From: Thioalkalivibrio sp. ALJ24
GTDB lineage: Bacteria; Pseudomonadota; Gammaproteobacteria; Ectothiorhodospirales; Ectothiorhodospiraceae
Assembly (NCBI RefSeq): GCF_000377785.1
Contig: NZ_KB898729.1
Coordinates: forward strand, 1 to 64,000
DNA length: 64,000 nt
Reading direction: 5' to 3'
The notes below the pieces were generated by a model, which was not told the DNA's origin, searched no databases, and saw only the letters and a program-made list of their open reading frames with translations. Of this stretch, positions 8,402 to 17,226 are shown piece by piece; within the stretch, counting starts at the first letter, position 1; each line of letters starts with the position of its first letter. A program made the position numbers and the translations under genes.

Positions 8402-9991
8402 ATGCCCTACCTTGTTCACGACGCCATACTGGCGCATGCCGATTCCACGCCGCACGCCCCGGCCCTGCGCCACCGCGATTCGGTGGAGGATTACGCGTCG
8501 CTGGCCGCCAGCGTCGAAGCCGCAGGAGCGCGTCTGCTGGGCGCCGACATCGAGCATCAGGAACGCGTGGCCGTGTATCTGGACAAGCGCCCGGAGACGG
8601 TCCACGCGCTGTTCGGCGCCACGCTGGCCGGAGCCGCCTTCGTACCGGTGAACCCGTTGCTGAAGGCCGAACAGGTCACGCACATCCTGCGTGACTGCAA
8701 CGTACGCATCCTGGTCACCTCGGCGGATCGGCTGTCGGGTCTGCTGGACGCACTGCCGGCCTGTCCGGATCTGCACACCGTGCTCGTGGTGGGCGAGGTG
8801 CCGGAGGATGCCGAGGCCGGTCATGTCCGGATCGAGCCATGGGCGTCCGATGCCCCCGCGCCGGATGTCCGTCCCCATCGGGTGATCGATACGGACATGG
8901 CGGCGATCCTGTATACCTCCGGCAGCACCGGACGGCCGAAAGGGGTGGTGCTCTCGCACCGCAACATGGCGGCCGGCGCCGAGAGCGTGGCGACCTATCT
9001 GGACAACCGGCCCGACGACCGCCTGCTGGCGGTGCTCCCGTTCAGCTTTGATTACGGCCTGAGCCAGCTGACCACGGCCTTTCGGGTGGGTGCCGAGGCG
9101 GTGCTGCTCAACTACCTGCTGCCGCGCGACGTGATCCGCGCGGTGGCCCGTTACGGCATTACCGGGCTGGCGGCGGTGCCGCCGCTTTGGATCCAGCTCG
9201 CCCGGCTCGACTGGCCGGAAGAAGCGCAGCAGTCCCTGCGCTACATCACCAACTCGGGCGGGGCGATGCCGCAGGAAACCCTGGCCGGGCTGCGCAGCCA
9301 GCTGCCGCGGACCGACTGCGTGCTGATGTACGGCCTGACCGAGGCATTCCGCTCCACCTATCTGCCCCCTTCCGAACTGGACCGGCGCCCGGGTTCCATG
9401 GGCCGTGCGATCCCCAATGCCCGGATCGAGGTGGTGCGCGAGGATGGCAGCCCGTGCGCCCCGGGCGAGCCGGGCGAGCTGGTGCATCGCGGGGCGCTGG
9501 TGGCACAGGGCTACTGGAACGACCCGGAACGCACGGCGGAGCGCTTTCGGCCGGCGCCGGGGCAGCCTTCCGGCATGCCCCTGCCGGAGATCGCCGTGTG
9601 GTCGGGCGACACGGTGCGCATGGACGAAGACGGCTATCTCTACTTTGTCGGGCGCCGCGACGAGATGATCAAGACCTCCGGCTACCGGGTCAGCCCCAAC
9701 GAGGTGGAGGAAGCGGTCTACGCCACCGGCCTGGTGGCGGAGGCCGCGGCGTTCGGGGTGGCCCATCCGACGCTGGGCGAGGGCATCGTGCTGGTCGGGC
9801 AGCCGCAGGGCGAAGAAGCAACCGCGGAGGCCCTGATCGACGCCCTGCGCCCGCACCTGCCGGGGTTCATGCTGCCGGCCCATGTTCACCTGCGCGCCGA
9901 GCCGCTGCCGCGCAATGCCAACGGCAAGATCGACCGCAAGGCCCTGGCCGGCGAATTCGGGGACATTTTCCAGCAAGGAGAAACAGCGTGA
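8402..9991 (+). CDS. Acyl-CoA ligase (AMP-forming), exosortase A-associated
   Basis: A 529-residue ANL-superfamily adenylating enzyme. It activates a carboxylic or amino acid as acyl-AMP and transfers it to a thiol. The ATG at 8402 gives MPYLVHDAILAHAD, a normal start for the family; the longer frame to 8321 is an Arg/Cys-rich leader unlike the family. Core motifs are all present: YTSGSTGRPKGVVLSH (P-loop), YGLTEAFRS, the hinge DGYLYFVGRRDEMIKTSGYRVSPNEVEE region, and the catalytic lysine in NANGKIDRKAL near the C-terminus. It overlaps the decarboxylase by GTGA, the pairing typical of exosortase A loci where the two are taken to process one unknown substrate. No acyl-carrier protein gene is visible nearby. 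The substrate is unknown. Confidence 0.9.
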   Translation: MPYLVHDAILAHADSTPHAPALRHRDSVEDYASLAASVEAAGARLLGADIEHQERVAVYLDKRPETVHALFGATLAGAAFVPVNPLLKAEQVTHILRDCNVRILVTSADRLSGLLDALPACPDLHTVLVVGEVPEDAEAGHVRIEPWASDAPAPDVRPHRVIDTDMAAILYTSGSTGRPKGVVLSHRNMAAGAESVATYLDNRPDDRLLAVLPFSFDYGLSQLTTAFRVGAEAVLLNYLLPRDVIRAVARYGITGLAAVPPLWIQLARLDWPEEAQQSLRYITNSGGAMPQETLAGLRSQLPRTDCVLMYGLTEAFRSTYLPPSELDRRPGSMGRAIPNARIEVVREDGSPCAPGEPGELVHRGALVAQGYWNDPERTAERFRPAPGQPSGMPLPEIAVWSGDTVRMDEDGYLYFVGRRDEMIKTSGYRVSPNEVEEAVYATGLVAEAAAFGVAHPTLGEGIVLVGQPQGEEATAEALIDALRPHLPGFMLPAHVHLRAEPLPRNANGKIDRKALAGEFGDIFQQGETA

Positions 9992-11223
9992 CGGACTCGC
10001 GCCCGGAACACAGCCCGATCGATCATTTTTCCGTGGTGGACGATTGCCTGCAGATCGGCGACCGGTCGCTGACGGATCTGGCGGCACGCGTGGGGCAGAC
10101 CCCGTTCTATGCCTACGACCGCGCGCTGATGACCCGGCGCGTGGAGCATCTGCGCGCCAGCCTGCCGGACGGCATCGCCCTGCACTATGCGATCAAGGCC
10201 AACCCGATGCCGGCGGTGGTCCGGCACATGGCCGGCCTGGTGGACGGGCTGGATGTGGCCTCCAGCCGAGAGATGCAGGTGGCGCTGGACAGCGGCACGG
10301 CGCCGGGCGATATCAGCTTTGCCGGGCCGGGCAAGTCGGTGGCCGAGCTGGAGGCGGCGGTGGCGGCCGGGATCACCATCAACGTGGAATCGCCCACCGA
10401 ACTGGAACGGCTCGGCGCCATCGCCGAACGCACGGGCCGGCTCCCGCAGGTCGCGGTGCGTGTCAATCCGGACTTCGAGCTGAAAAGCTCCGGCATGCGC
10501 ATGAGCGGCGGCCCCAAGGCCTTCGGCGTGGATGCCGAACGCGTACCCGAACTGCTGGCCCGCATCGGCGAACTGGGCCTGCATTTTCGCGGGTTTCACA
10601 TCTTTTCCGGCTCGCAGAACCTGCGCCCCGAAACCCTGATCGAGGCGCAGTCCCGGACCTTCGAGCTGGCCCTGCGCCTGGCCGACGCCGCCCCGGGGCC
10701 GGTGGAGATGCTGAACATCGGGGGCGGCTTCGGCATCCCGTATTTCCCGGGGGAGAAGCCGCTGGAGCTGGGACCCATCGGTGAACATCTGGCCCGCGAA
10801 CTGCCCGCCGTGCGCGAGCGCCTGCCCCGCGCGGAGATCATCCTGGAACTGGGCCGTTACCTGGTCGGCGAGGCCGGCATCTACGTGGCCGAGGTGCTGG
10901 ACCGCAAGGAATCACGCGGGCAGGTCTTCCTGGTCACCAACGGCGGCCTGCACCATCACCTCGCCGCGTCGGGCAACTTTGGTCAGGTGATCCGCAAGAA
11001 CTACCCGGTGGCAGTCGGCAACCGCGTACAGGGCACCGAGCGCGAGGTGGTGAACGTGGTCGGCCCGCTGTGCACGCCGCTGGATGTGCTGGCGCAGCAG
11101 ATGGAGATGGCGCGCGCCGACGTGGGCGACCTGATCGTGGTCTTCCAGTCCGGCGCCTACGGCTTTACCGCGAGCCCCACGCGCTTTCTGAGCCACCCGG
11201 AACCGGTGGAGGTTCTGGTCTGA
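9988..11223 (+). CDS. PLP-dependent decarboxylase, exosortase A-associated
   Basis: A 411-residue fold-III PLP enzyme of the diaminopimelate/ornithine decarboxylase superfamily. The start is GTG at 9988, overlapping the ligase stop (GTGA) and preceded by AAGGAG at 9975-9980. The PLP lysine is in LHYAIKANP (K70). Other site motifs are HIFSGSQN, NIGGGFGIPYF (phosphate loop), ELGRYLVGEAG, TNGGLHHH and the dimer-partner cysteine in VGPLCTPLD (about residue 362), followed by FQSGAYGFTASP. It matches the exosortase A system-associated decarboxylase type. Coupling to the ligase suggests the two make an amine-bearing acyl or amino group for the polysaccharide; this is inference. A paralogue with a damaged active site lies at 24976-26214. 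Confidence 0.92.
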   Translation: MTDSRPEHSPIDHFSVVDDCLQIGDRSLTDLAARVGQTPFYAYDRALMTRRVEHLRASLPDGIALHYAIKANPMPAVVRHMAGLVDGLDVASSREMQVALDSGTAPGDISFAGPGKSVAELEAAVAAGITINVESPTELERLGAIAERTGRLPQVAVRVNPDFELKSSGMRMSGGPKAFGVDAERVPELLARIGELGLHFRGFHIFSGSQNLRPETLIEAQSRTFELALRLADAAPGPVEMLNIGGGFGIPYFPGEKPLELGPIGEHLARELPAVRERLPRAEIILELGRYLVGEAGIYVAEVLDRKESRGQVFLVTNGGLHHHLAASGNFGQVIRKNYPVAVGNRVQGTEREVVNVVGPLCTPLDVLAQQMEMARADVGDLIVVFQSGAYGFTASPTRFLSHPEPVEVLV

Positions 11224-12188
11224 TGGACGGTGGCTCCGCGCCCTCGGCGTCGACGGATCTGCCGCTTGCGCAGCAGGCGGTGTACCTGCCCATTCGCTTT
11301 GGTTATCGCACCCTGGCGGAGCCGATGCGGACCATGCAGGTGCTGCAGCTCCCTTTTACGCGGATCGAGGCGCGACATGCCGAAGAAATCCTGAAGGCGG
11401 CCCCGGAAGAAGACTGCCTGATACGCTCGATGCCGGTAGAAGCGCCGCTACCGAGGGTTTCTCGTTTCCACGGGCGGTTGCGTTTTGTACCCCGTCAGTA
11501 CCAGCGGCACTTCATCGACCTGACGACCGGCTGGGACGCCTATCAGGCACGGTTCTCGTCCAAGTCGCGCTCCAGCATGCGCCGCAAGGTCCGCAAGCTG
11601 GCGGAGGCCTCGGGCGGTTCGATCGACTGGCGCCAGTATGGCTCCCCGGATGAGATTCGGGAGTTTCATCGGCTGGCTCGGGAAGTCTCGGCGCGTACCT
11701 ACCAGGAGCGCCTGCTGGATGCGGGCCTGCCCGGAGGTCAGTCATTTGTCGACCAGATTCTCGAGCGGGCCCGCGACGGGCGTGTTCGGGGCTACCTTCT
11801 GTTCCTTCATGGACAGCCGATCGCCTATTTGTACTGCCCCATTGACGATGGCGTCTTGCGCTACGCGTTCCTGGGCTACTTGCAGGAACATGCGGACCTG
11901 TCACCCGGAACGGTGCTGCAATGGCTGGTGCTGGAGTCCCTGTTTCGCGAAGGGACGCATTCCCTGTTTGACTTCAGCCCCGGAGAGGGGGCGCACAAGT
12001 CCCTGTTTGGCAAGGACTACTACTATTGCGCGGATGTCTACCTGCTGCAGCCGACGTGGAGAAATCGGGCCCTCGTGTACACCCACACGGCGATCACGAA
12101 TGGCTCCCACTGGGCAAGCAAGGCACTCGGATTTCTGCGGCTCAAGGGGCGAGTCAAACGCATGGCCAGGTCGACTTCGGCCGGTTAG
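11223..12188 (+). CDS. FemAB/GNAT-type acyltransferase
   Basis: A 321-residue protein starting at the ATG that overlaps the decarboxylase stop (TGATG), so it is translationally coupled. It resembles the FemAB-like half of the GNAT superfamily (Acetyltransf_6): the conserved FSSKSRSSMRRKVRKL segment, then a C-terminal GNAT domain with RGYLLFLHGQPIAYLYCP, FLGYLQEHADLSPGTVLQW and FDFSPGEGAHKSLFGK. These proteins transfer acyl or aminoacyl groups to amino sugars. Given the adjacent ligase and decarboxylase, it may load their product onto a sugar of the exopolysaccharide, which is inference. No signal peptide is visible. Confidence 0.82.
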   Translation: MDGGSAPSASTDLPLAQQAVYLPIRFGYRTLAEPMRTMQVLQLPFTRIEARHAEEILKAAPEEDCLIRSMPVEAPLPRVSRFHGRLRFVPRQYQRHFIDLTTGWDAYQARFSSKSRSSMRRKVRKLAEASGGSIDWRQYGSPDEIREFHRLAREVSARTYQERLLDAGLPGGQSFVDQILERARDGRVRGYLLFLHGQPIAYLYCPIDDGVLRYAFLGYLQEHADLSPGTVLQWLVLESLFREGTHSLFDFSPGEGAHKSLFGKDYYYCADVYLLQPTWRNRALVYTHTAITNGSHWASKALGFLRLKGRVKRMARSTSAG

Positions 12189-12197
12189 GGGGGCAGC

Positions 12198-12863
12198 TTG
12201 CGTCCATCCCTGACTTTCTTCGAAGCCGGCGGGTTCTGGTTTCTGAAACGCCTTACCGGAGTCCAGGTGCACTGGATCTACGAGCTGCGGGCGGAAGATG
12301 CCCCGGACGAGCGGCAAGCCGATCGAGTGTCGGGCCTGAATCAGGTCGTATTGCGGCATCCGGATGAATTCCGAGCCTTACCAACAGACCAGGCGCAGTC
12401 GATCGCTGGACACACGGGCAGGGCGCCGCAGCGTATTCTCGGAGAAGGTGGCCAGATCCATGCATTGCGGTCCGAGGAGCGCATCGCCTCGCAATTGAAT
12501 ATCCAGTTTGCGCGATTCGACGTTTCTACCCCCATCCCGCTGAACGTCTCCCTGCCGCAAAGTGCCTTCTTTGTTTCTTTCCTGTACACACCGGAACTGG
12601 ACCGAGGGAAGGGGTATGCCCGGTTCCTGGTGAGAAAGGCCTGTGCGTCCCTTTTTGACGCGGGTTACCGGCGTGCGTACTGCCACATACGGTCGACCAA
12701 CGTGGCGTCACGCAGGGCTTTTCGCCGCGCCGGTTGGCGGCCGGTCGCGCTGATTCTTACGACTACCAAAGGGGGTTTCCTCGGCACCCCCGGGGCCGGT
12801 CGTCGGGGCCTTGAAATCCGGGCCGTCAGCGTTGCCTCAGACGCTTCCGGGCCCACTCCCTGA
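12198..12863 (+). CDS. GNAT acetyltransferase
   Basis: A 221-residue protein starting with TTG at 12198, nine bases after the previous stop; GGGGGGCAG just upstream may act as the ribosome-binding site. The C-terminal half shows the GNAT fold: FFVSFLYTPELDRGKGYARFLV (acetyl-CoA pyrophosphate loop R-G-K-G-Y-A) and AYCHIRSTNVASRRAFRRAGW. The N-terminal half (MRPSLTFFEAGGFWFLKR) is not recognised. It is the fourth gene of the ligase operon. Its 3' end overlaps the convergent gene at 12826 by 38 bases, which is unusual. The substrate is probably a sugar or amino group of the polysaccharide repeat. Confidence 0.75.
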   Translation: MRPSLTFFEAGGFWFLKRLTGVQVHWIYELRAEDAPDERQADRVSGLNQVVLRHPDEFRALPTDQAQSIAGHTGRAPQRILGEGGQIHALRSEERIASQLNIQFARFDVSTPIPLNVSLPQSAFFVSFLYTPELDRGKGYARFLVRKACASLFDAGYRRAYCHIRSTNVASRRAFRRAGWRPVALILTTTKGGFLGTPGAGRRGLEIRAVSVASDASGPTP

Positions 12864-13980
12864 TGCCCAGACGCGATGCAATGCCCGTCAGCCCATCCGA
12901 CACGGCGTTGAACCATTTCAGCGCAAGGTACTGCGCCGTTCCACGCCAGGTGCGCGGGAACAGATAGAACTTGCCTTCCCGTCGCATCGCATTGGCGAGC
13001 TTGCGTTTGGCCGGGTTGTCACCGTGCAGCAGATCGATCTCTTCTACCCAGATATTGAGCGAAGCGAAGTCCCGGATGGATTTGATATGCAGTACCAAAC
13101 CCGGGGTCCACGCCGCGTAGTCCGGATCGAAACCAACATGATGGCTGAAGTACCGGCCTTTGAAGAGAAATCCGATCCTCCAGGCGATGACCTCTCCATC
13201 CACGTAGAGACCGTAACAGCGGGCCTGTCCGCGATTGGCAGCCGCAACGAGCTGACGTTCCAGAGCGCCACCAGGACCTACGCCGAGCTTCAGTAGGCGA
13301 CTCTGATAGGTGCGTCGGGAGACCGGCGCAACCTCCTCCAGAAAGCGCTTGATTTCGTCTTGCCCAGTCAGCACCCTGACCTCGCTCTGGCCTCCGAACT
13401 CTCGTTCGAAGCGATTTTCTCGCCTCTTCAGATCCTTGCGGTGGTTACGCGGGATGCTCGCAAGATACTCATCGAAATCAGCGCCCAGCCGGATTGTGCG
13501 GCGGGCGTCTGTGGCACCGCTTTGCAGCACGCGGTAGTTACATCGCAGCTCGGGGTCCTGTAACGCCTGCCACAAAGGTTCGTTCTCGACGACGCCGATC
13601 AGAAACACCACGCCATTTCGGCCCAGATGCCCGCGCAGGGAGCGGAGAATGGCGATCAGATCCTCCCGCGACCAGTCCGGCAGGTTGCCGGTCAGGACGT
13701 GGCGGCGAATGTCGATGCGACGCACGGCGATGCCACCCAGGACGAAACTGAGGGCCCCGTCGTGGACTTGAATTGGCAGGTACCGCTCGTCCTTCTCGGC
13801 CAGCAGGACCTCACCGTGCCCCGGGTGGCGAATGGCCAGAAGCCATTCCGGGTCATGCTCCATCATGGGGCCGGGCCCGGGCGGGCTGAAGGATTCGTCC
13901 GGCCGCACCGTGCGCACACGCCAGTCAGCGACCGGCGCTGCGGCTTCCTCCGCCGGGCTGGATTTGGGGGCACGGGCCAT
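12826..13980 (-). CDS. FemAB-like GNAT acyltransferase
   Basis: A 384-residue protein with the FemAB-type arrangement: an N-terminal domain with a beta-rich core (VLLAEKDERYLPIQVHD, FVLGGIAVRRIDIRRHVL), then RTIRLGADFDEYLASIPRNHRKDLKRRENRF, the conserved basic stretch of Acetyltransf_6 proteins, and a second GNAT domain (GQARCYGLYVDGEVIAWRIGFLF, HHVGFDPDYAAWTPGLVLH). No signal peptide. It is the last gene of a four-gene minus-strand operon running from wecB and is only 2 bases after the deacetylase-like gene. It probably acylates an amino sugar freed by the deacetylases; this is inference. Its 3' end overlaps the convergent GNAT gene. Confidence 0.8.
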   Translation of the reverse strand: MARAPKSSPAEEAAAPVADWRVRTVRPDESFSPPGPGPMMEHDPEWLLAIRHPGHGEVLLAEKDERYLPIQVHDGALSFVLGGIAVRRIDIRRHVLTGNLPDWSREDLIAILRSLRGHLGRNGVVFLIGVVENEPLWQALQDPELRCNYRVLQSGATDARRTIRLGADFDEYLASIPRNHRKDLKRRENRFEREFGGQSEVRVLTGQDEIKRFLEEVAPVSRRTYQSRLLKLGVGPGGALERQLVAAANRGQARCYGLYVDGEVIAWRIGFLFKGRYFSHHVGFDPDYAAWTPGLVLHIKSIRDFASLNIWVEEIDLLHGDNPAKRKLANAMRREGKFYLFPRTWRGTAQYLALKWFNAVSDGLTGIASRLGIREWARKRLRQR

Positions 13981-13982
13981 GT

Positions 13983-14981
13983 CTACACGCCGATGGATGC
14001 CTGGTTGAAGCGGTTGACCAGCATCCGGGCCAGGGTCTGTTGCAGGGGAACTTCCAGCGCCATGTTTCGATGGTCTCCGGTTGCGGATTCAGGCGAATCG
14101 CCGATGCAGCCCGGTTCCAGCCCCGGCTCTGCGGCAATGTACGCGCACAGCTTCTCCAGGCGGTGACGGTTGATCCGGTCGATGCGGGGCGGCTTTGACG
14201 GATCGGAGTCGTGTTTGACGAACTCGAAGGGATGAGTGAGCAGCACTACATCCGGAATCCGGTTCGCCTGTGCCCGCCGAAGCAGTGAGCGGATTTCCGG
14301 CCAGGAGCATCCGGTGACCGTCAGGGTCTTGTGGTGTTGCTTCCCGGGCAGGCGCCAGTCGATGTAACTGGTCACCGGAAACTCGCGCACCCCGTCGATC
14401 TCATGATCACCGCTGAACAGATGCAGCTCGGGCTCCTCCGGTCGAAAGATCGCCAGGCCGACATTCGAGGCCATAGGCATGCCGCATTCCCGCATCGCCC
14501 GGTAAACGCCCAGCCCCACACGAAGACCACCGGTGCGCAATACCCGGGGTTCCGGCAGGGCCCAGCGGCGAAACGCCTGCTGGCCCAGTTCGATCAGACG
14601 AACCAGCTCATCATGATCGCGACGGGTCATGTCGTCGTTGGGTGGATTCCTGGTCAGTTGCTCCTTCCAGTCAGGCTGCTCGAAATAGGTCCAGCAAGGG
14701 TGCAGATGCAGCTGCACCTCGTGTCCCCGCGCGTGGATCTCCCGGGCGATCCTGCCCATTGGTTCATCGCCGAAATAGCAGGTATTCAGGGCTTCCACGA
14801 AGAACGTACCGCGAATGCCATGCTGCTCCAGAGTGTCGAGGAGATAGCCGAGCCCTTCCGAGCGCCCCTCGCGTTCACAGTACACGGCGGGCGGCCCTAC
14901 CGGTTGCCGGTTTTCGGGGTCCTCGAAAGCCCCTCCGATGTTGAATTCGGTATCGACGGTGATATGGACACGGGTGGTCAT
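13983..14981 (-). CDS. Polysaccharide deacetylase-like protein
   Basis: A 332-residue protein of the NodB/polysaccharide deacetylase superfamily in its WalW-like form: VHITVDTEFNIGG at the N-terminus (first catalytic Asp), GIRGTFFVEALN, the metal-binding HEVQLHLHPCW and LRTGGLRVG, and LLTHPFEFVKHD near the end. Such enzymes remove N-acetyl groups from glycans or act on the linked precursor. No signal peptide is visible, so it would act in the cytoplasm. Its start overlaps the stop of the next upstream deacetylase gene by four bases (14978-14981), showing translational coupling. Confidence 0.8.
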   Translation of the reverse strand: MTTRVHITVDTEFNIGGAFEDPENRQPVGPPAVYCEREGRSEGLGYLLDTLEQHGIRGTFFVEALNTCYFGDEPMGRIAREIHARGHEVQLHLHPCWTYFEQPDWKEQLTRNPPNDDMTRRDHDELVRLIELGQQAFRRWALPEPRVLRTGGLRVGLGVYRAMRECGMPMASNVGLAIFRPEEPELHLFSGDHEIDGVREFPVTSYIDWRLPGKQHHKTLTVTGCSWPEIRSLLRRAQANRIPDVVLLTHPFEFVKHDSDPSKPPRIDRINRHRLEKLCAYIAAEPGLEPGCIGDSPESATGDHRNMALEVPLQQTLARMLVNRFNQASIGV

Positions 14982-15943
14982 GCGGCACGCCTCTCCCGGG
15001 GTTCGGCAAGATTGCGGGCCAGACGCAGGCCAAAGCGCATCGGGGTCCGGTCCCAGGGCGTGAAGCGCGGGAGCTGAAAGGGGTCGGAATCGGGACGCGC
15101 GGCACCCGGCGCAGTGGTGACGGCCGCCTCGAATCCGCTCTCGCGCGCGATGCGCACGTGCTCGGCGGCGTAGTCCTTCTCGGGACGCCCGTTCGGGTAG
15201 GCGAACAGGTGCGGCGCCCGTCCCAGCAGGGCCTCGAGGTCGTCCCGCCCCCGCTCGATCTCGGCTCGGGCGCTGGCCTCGTCCACCTCGGTCAGGATGG
15301 GATGGGTCGCGGTGTGGCCTCCGATCCCCATGCCTGCGGCCGCGAGGTCGCGCACTTGCTGGCCGGTCATCATCAGATTGTCCGGAAGCCGGACGTCGAA
15401 GCGCCGGGCAAGGGCCTCGGTTTCGGCCGTTCGCTGTTCGGCGGGCTGGTACTTGAACCGGCCGATCAGTTCGCGGATCAGGGCCGGACGATCGGCGTCG
15501 GTTTCCAGTTTTCGTTCGCCCAGCCCCTCCGGTGTCAGGTCGACCCGACCCGATGGCAGGCGCCGCACGGTCTCGATCAGGGTGTCGTTGAACATGCGGC
15601 CGCCGTCGAGATAACCGGTGGCGATGAAGAACGTGGCCGGGACGCCCTCCTCGCGCAGGATGGGCAGGGCGACTTCGGCGTTATCGGCATAGCCGTCGTC
15701 GAAGGTCACGCAGACCGCGCGGGGGGGCAGGCTCCGCTCCTGCAGGCGCCGAACGGCCTCGTCGAGTGGCAGCGGATTCATGGAGCGGGCGAGCAGGCGC
15801 ATCTGCCAGCGAAAGTCGTCGGCGTGCGGGTCGCCATCCAGCAGCGGGTCGGGTTCGGGCAACACGCGGTGGTAGATCAGGATCGACAGCCGCCCCCGCG
15901 AACCGCCGGGCGAGAACAGTGAAAACAGGGATCGCAGCAGCAT
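14978..15943 (-). CDS. Polysaccharide deacetylase (NodB domain)
   Basis: A 321-residue carbohydrate esterase family 4 protein. It shows LSILIYHRVLPEPDP, AVCVTFDDGYADNAEVALPIL (catalytic DD motif), VPATFFIATGYLDGG, the metal-binding GIGGHTATHPILTEV, and FAYPNGRPEKDY near the C-terminus. It removes an acetyl group from an N-acetylhexosamine of the polysaccharide. The first residues MLLRSLFSLFSP are weakly hydrophobic but not a full signal peptide. It lies 5 bases after wecB and overlaps the next gene by four bases, so the operon is wecB, two deacetylases, then a FemAB-like acyltransferase: make the sugar, free its amine, re-acylate it. Confidence 0.92.
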   Translation of the reverse strand: MLLRSLFSLFSPGGSRGRLSILIYHRVLPEPDPLLDGDPHADDFRWQMRLLARSMNPLPLDEAVRRLQERSLPPRAVCVTFDDGYADNAEVALPILREEGVPATFFIATGYLDGGRMFNDTLIETVRRLPSGRVDLTPEGLGERKLETDADRPALIRELIGRFKYQPAEQRTAETEALARRFDVRLPDNLMMTGQQVRDLAAAGMGIGGHTATHPILTEVDEASARAEIERGRDDLEALLGRAPHLFAYPNGRPEKDYAAEHVRIARESGFEAAVTTAPGAARPDSDPFQLPRFTPWDRTPMRFGLRLARNLAEPRERRAA

Positions 15944-15948
15944 GCCGT

Positions 15949-17103
15949 TCAGCCTGTCGCCCGTGTAGCGCCCGGCAGCCCAAGCCAGTCACCGATGATG
16001 CCCGCGATGCGCTCTCCGGCATTGCCGTCCCAATAGTACGGAATACGGCCCTGTTTGCCGCCATGCTGCATCAAATCGCGGAACGCCGCCTGCAGTTGCT
16101 CGGTGTCGTGCCCCACCAGGACATTGGTGCCCTCGTCGATGGTCACGGGACGCTCGGTATTCTCGCGGAGGGTAATGCAGGGGACGCCCAGCGCCGTGGT
16201 CTCCTCCTGCATGCCGCCGGAGTCGGTGAGCACGACCTTTGCATCCTTCATCAGCCCCAGCATCTCGAGGTAGCCGGCGGGTGGAAGTACGGCGATGGAA
16301 ACATCTTCAAGGTGCTGTTCCAGTCCGAAAGAGCGCAGACGATTATGGGTGCGCGGGTGCAGGGGAAAGACCAGCGGCAGATCTTTCGCGATCGTGGACA
16401 GAGTGGTGACCAGGGGCTCGAGGATTTCTGCAGCATCGACGTTGGACGGACGATGCAGGGTCAGGACGCCGTAGCGTCCGGCGGGGGCAAACTCCTCCGG
16501 CTCGATGCCGGCAGCCTGCAGGGTCTCGCGCCAGGGCACGGCACGGTCTAGATTATGGAGCTGGGTGTCGATCATCACATTACCGACAAAGTGCACCCGA
16601 TCACGCTCGATACCCTCGCGTTCAAGGTTGTCCAGCGCGTGCCGTTCGGTGGTGAACAGCAGGTCCGAGATCTGGTCGGTCAGAACGCGATTGATCTCTT
16701 CAGGCATACGGCGATCGTAACTGCGCAGCCCTGCCTCGACATGGATCACTCCGATGCCTTTCTTGGCCGCAACCAGGGCACAGGCGATGGTCGAGTTCAC
16801 GTCGCCCACAACAAGGATGGCTCGCGGATTGAGTCGGTCGAGAACGGGCTCGAAACGGCTCATGACCTCGGCCGTCTGCACCGCGTGCGAGGAGGAACCG
16901 ACCTCGAGGTTGACATCAGGCCGGGGGATGTTCAGATCGGCAAAAAAACGCTCGTTCATTGCCGCATCGTAGTGTTGCCCGGTATGCACGAGCTGGGCCC
17001 GGATGCCGGCATTGTCCAGTGCCCGCATGACGGGACCGATCTTCATGAAGTTCGGGCGCGCGCCGACGACACAGACGATTTCGCATTGGCGTAAGTCTGA
17101 CAT
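15949..17103 (-). CDS. wecB: UDP-N-acetylglucosamine 2-epimerase (non-hydrolysing)
   Basis: A 384-residue enzyme interconverting UDP-GlcNAc and UDP-ManNAc in the cytoplasm to supply ManNAc-type sugars. The sequence has VVGARPNFMKIGPVM at the N-terminus, HTGQHYD, VVGDVNST, HVEAGLRSYDRRMPEE, LTLHRPSNVD and DSGGMQEETTALGVP with RENTERPVT, the complete set for the family at the usual length. It is the first gene of the minus-strand operon with the two deacetylases. A weak purine-rich sequence precedes the ATG. The 123-base gap to the divergent beta-helix gene must hold promoters in both directions. Confidence 0.95.
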   Translation of the reverse strand: MSDLRQCEIVCVVGARPNFMKIGPVMRALDNAGIRAQLVHTGQHYDAAMNERFFADLNIPRPDVNLEVGSSSHAVQTAEVMSRFEPVLDRLNPRAILVVGDVNSTIACALVAAKKGIGVIHVEAGLRSYDRRMPEEINRVLTDQISDLLFTTERHALDNLEREGIERDRVHFVGNVMIDTQLHNLDRAVPWRETLQAAGIEPEEFAPAGRYGVLTLHRPSNVDAAEILEPLVTTLSTIAKDLPLVFPLHPRTHNRLRSFGLEQHLEDVSIAVLPPAGYLEMLGLMKDAKVVLTDSGGMQEETTALGVPCITLRENTERPVTIDEGTNVLVGHDTEQLQAAFRDLMQHGGKQGRIPYYWDGNAGERIAGIIGDWLGLPGATRATG

Positions 17104-17226
17104 GGGAGAGCCTGATGTCCTGTTGGTTATAAAGGATCATAACGCAGGGTCGCTGCACCGAGTTTGCGGCTGAGCACACGGGTTGCACAACCATCGGGCG
17201 CCGGGCGGCACGCGGAGGGTTCAAGC

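Noticed and set aside
17172-17187. Possible sigma-54 site before the beta-helix gene (GAGCAC-N5-TTGCA)
   Set aside because: The essential GG of the -24 box is AG here, so the motif falls below what I would call a promoter.
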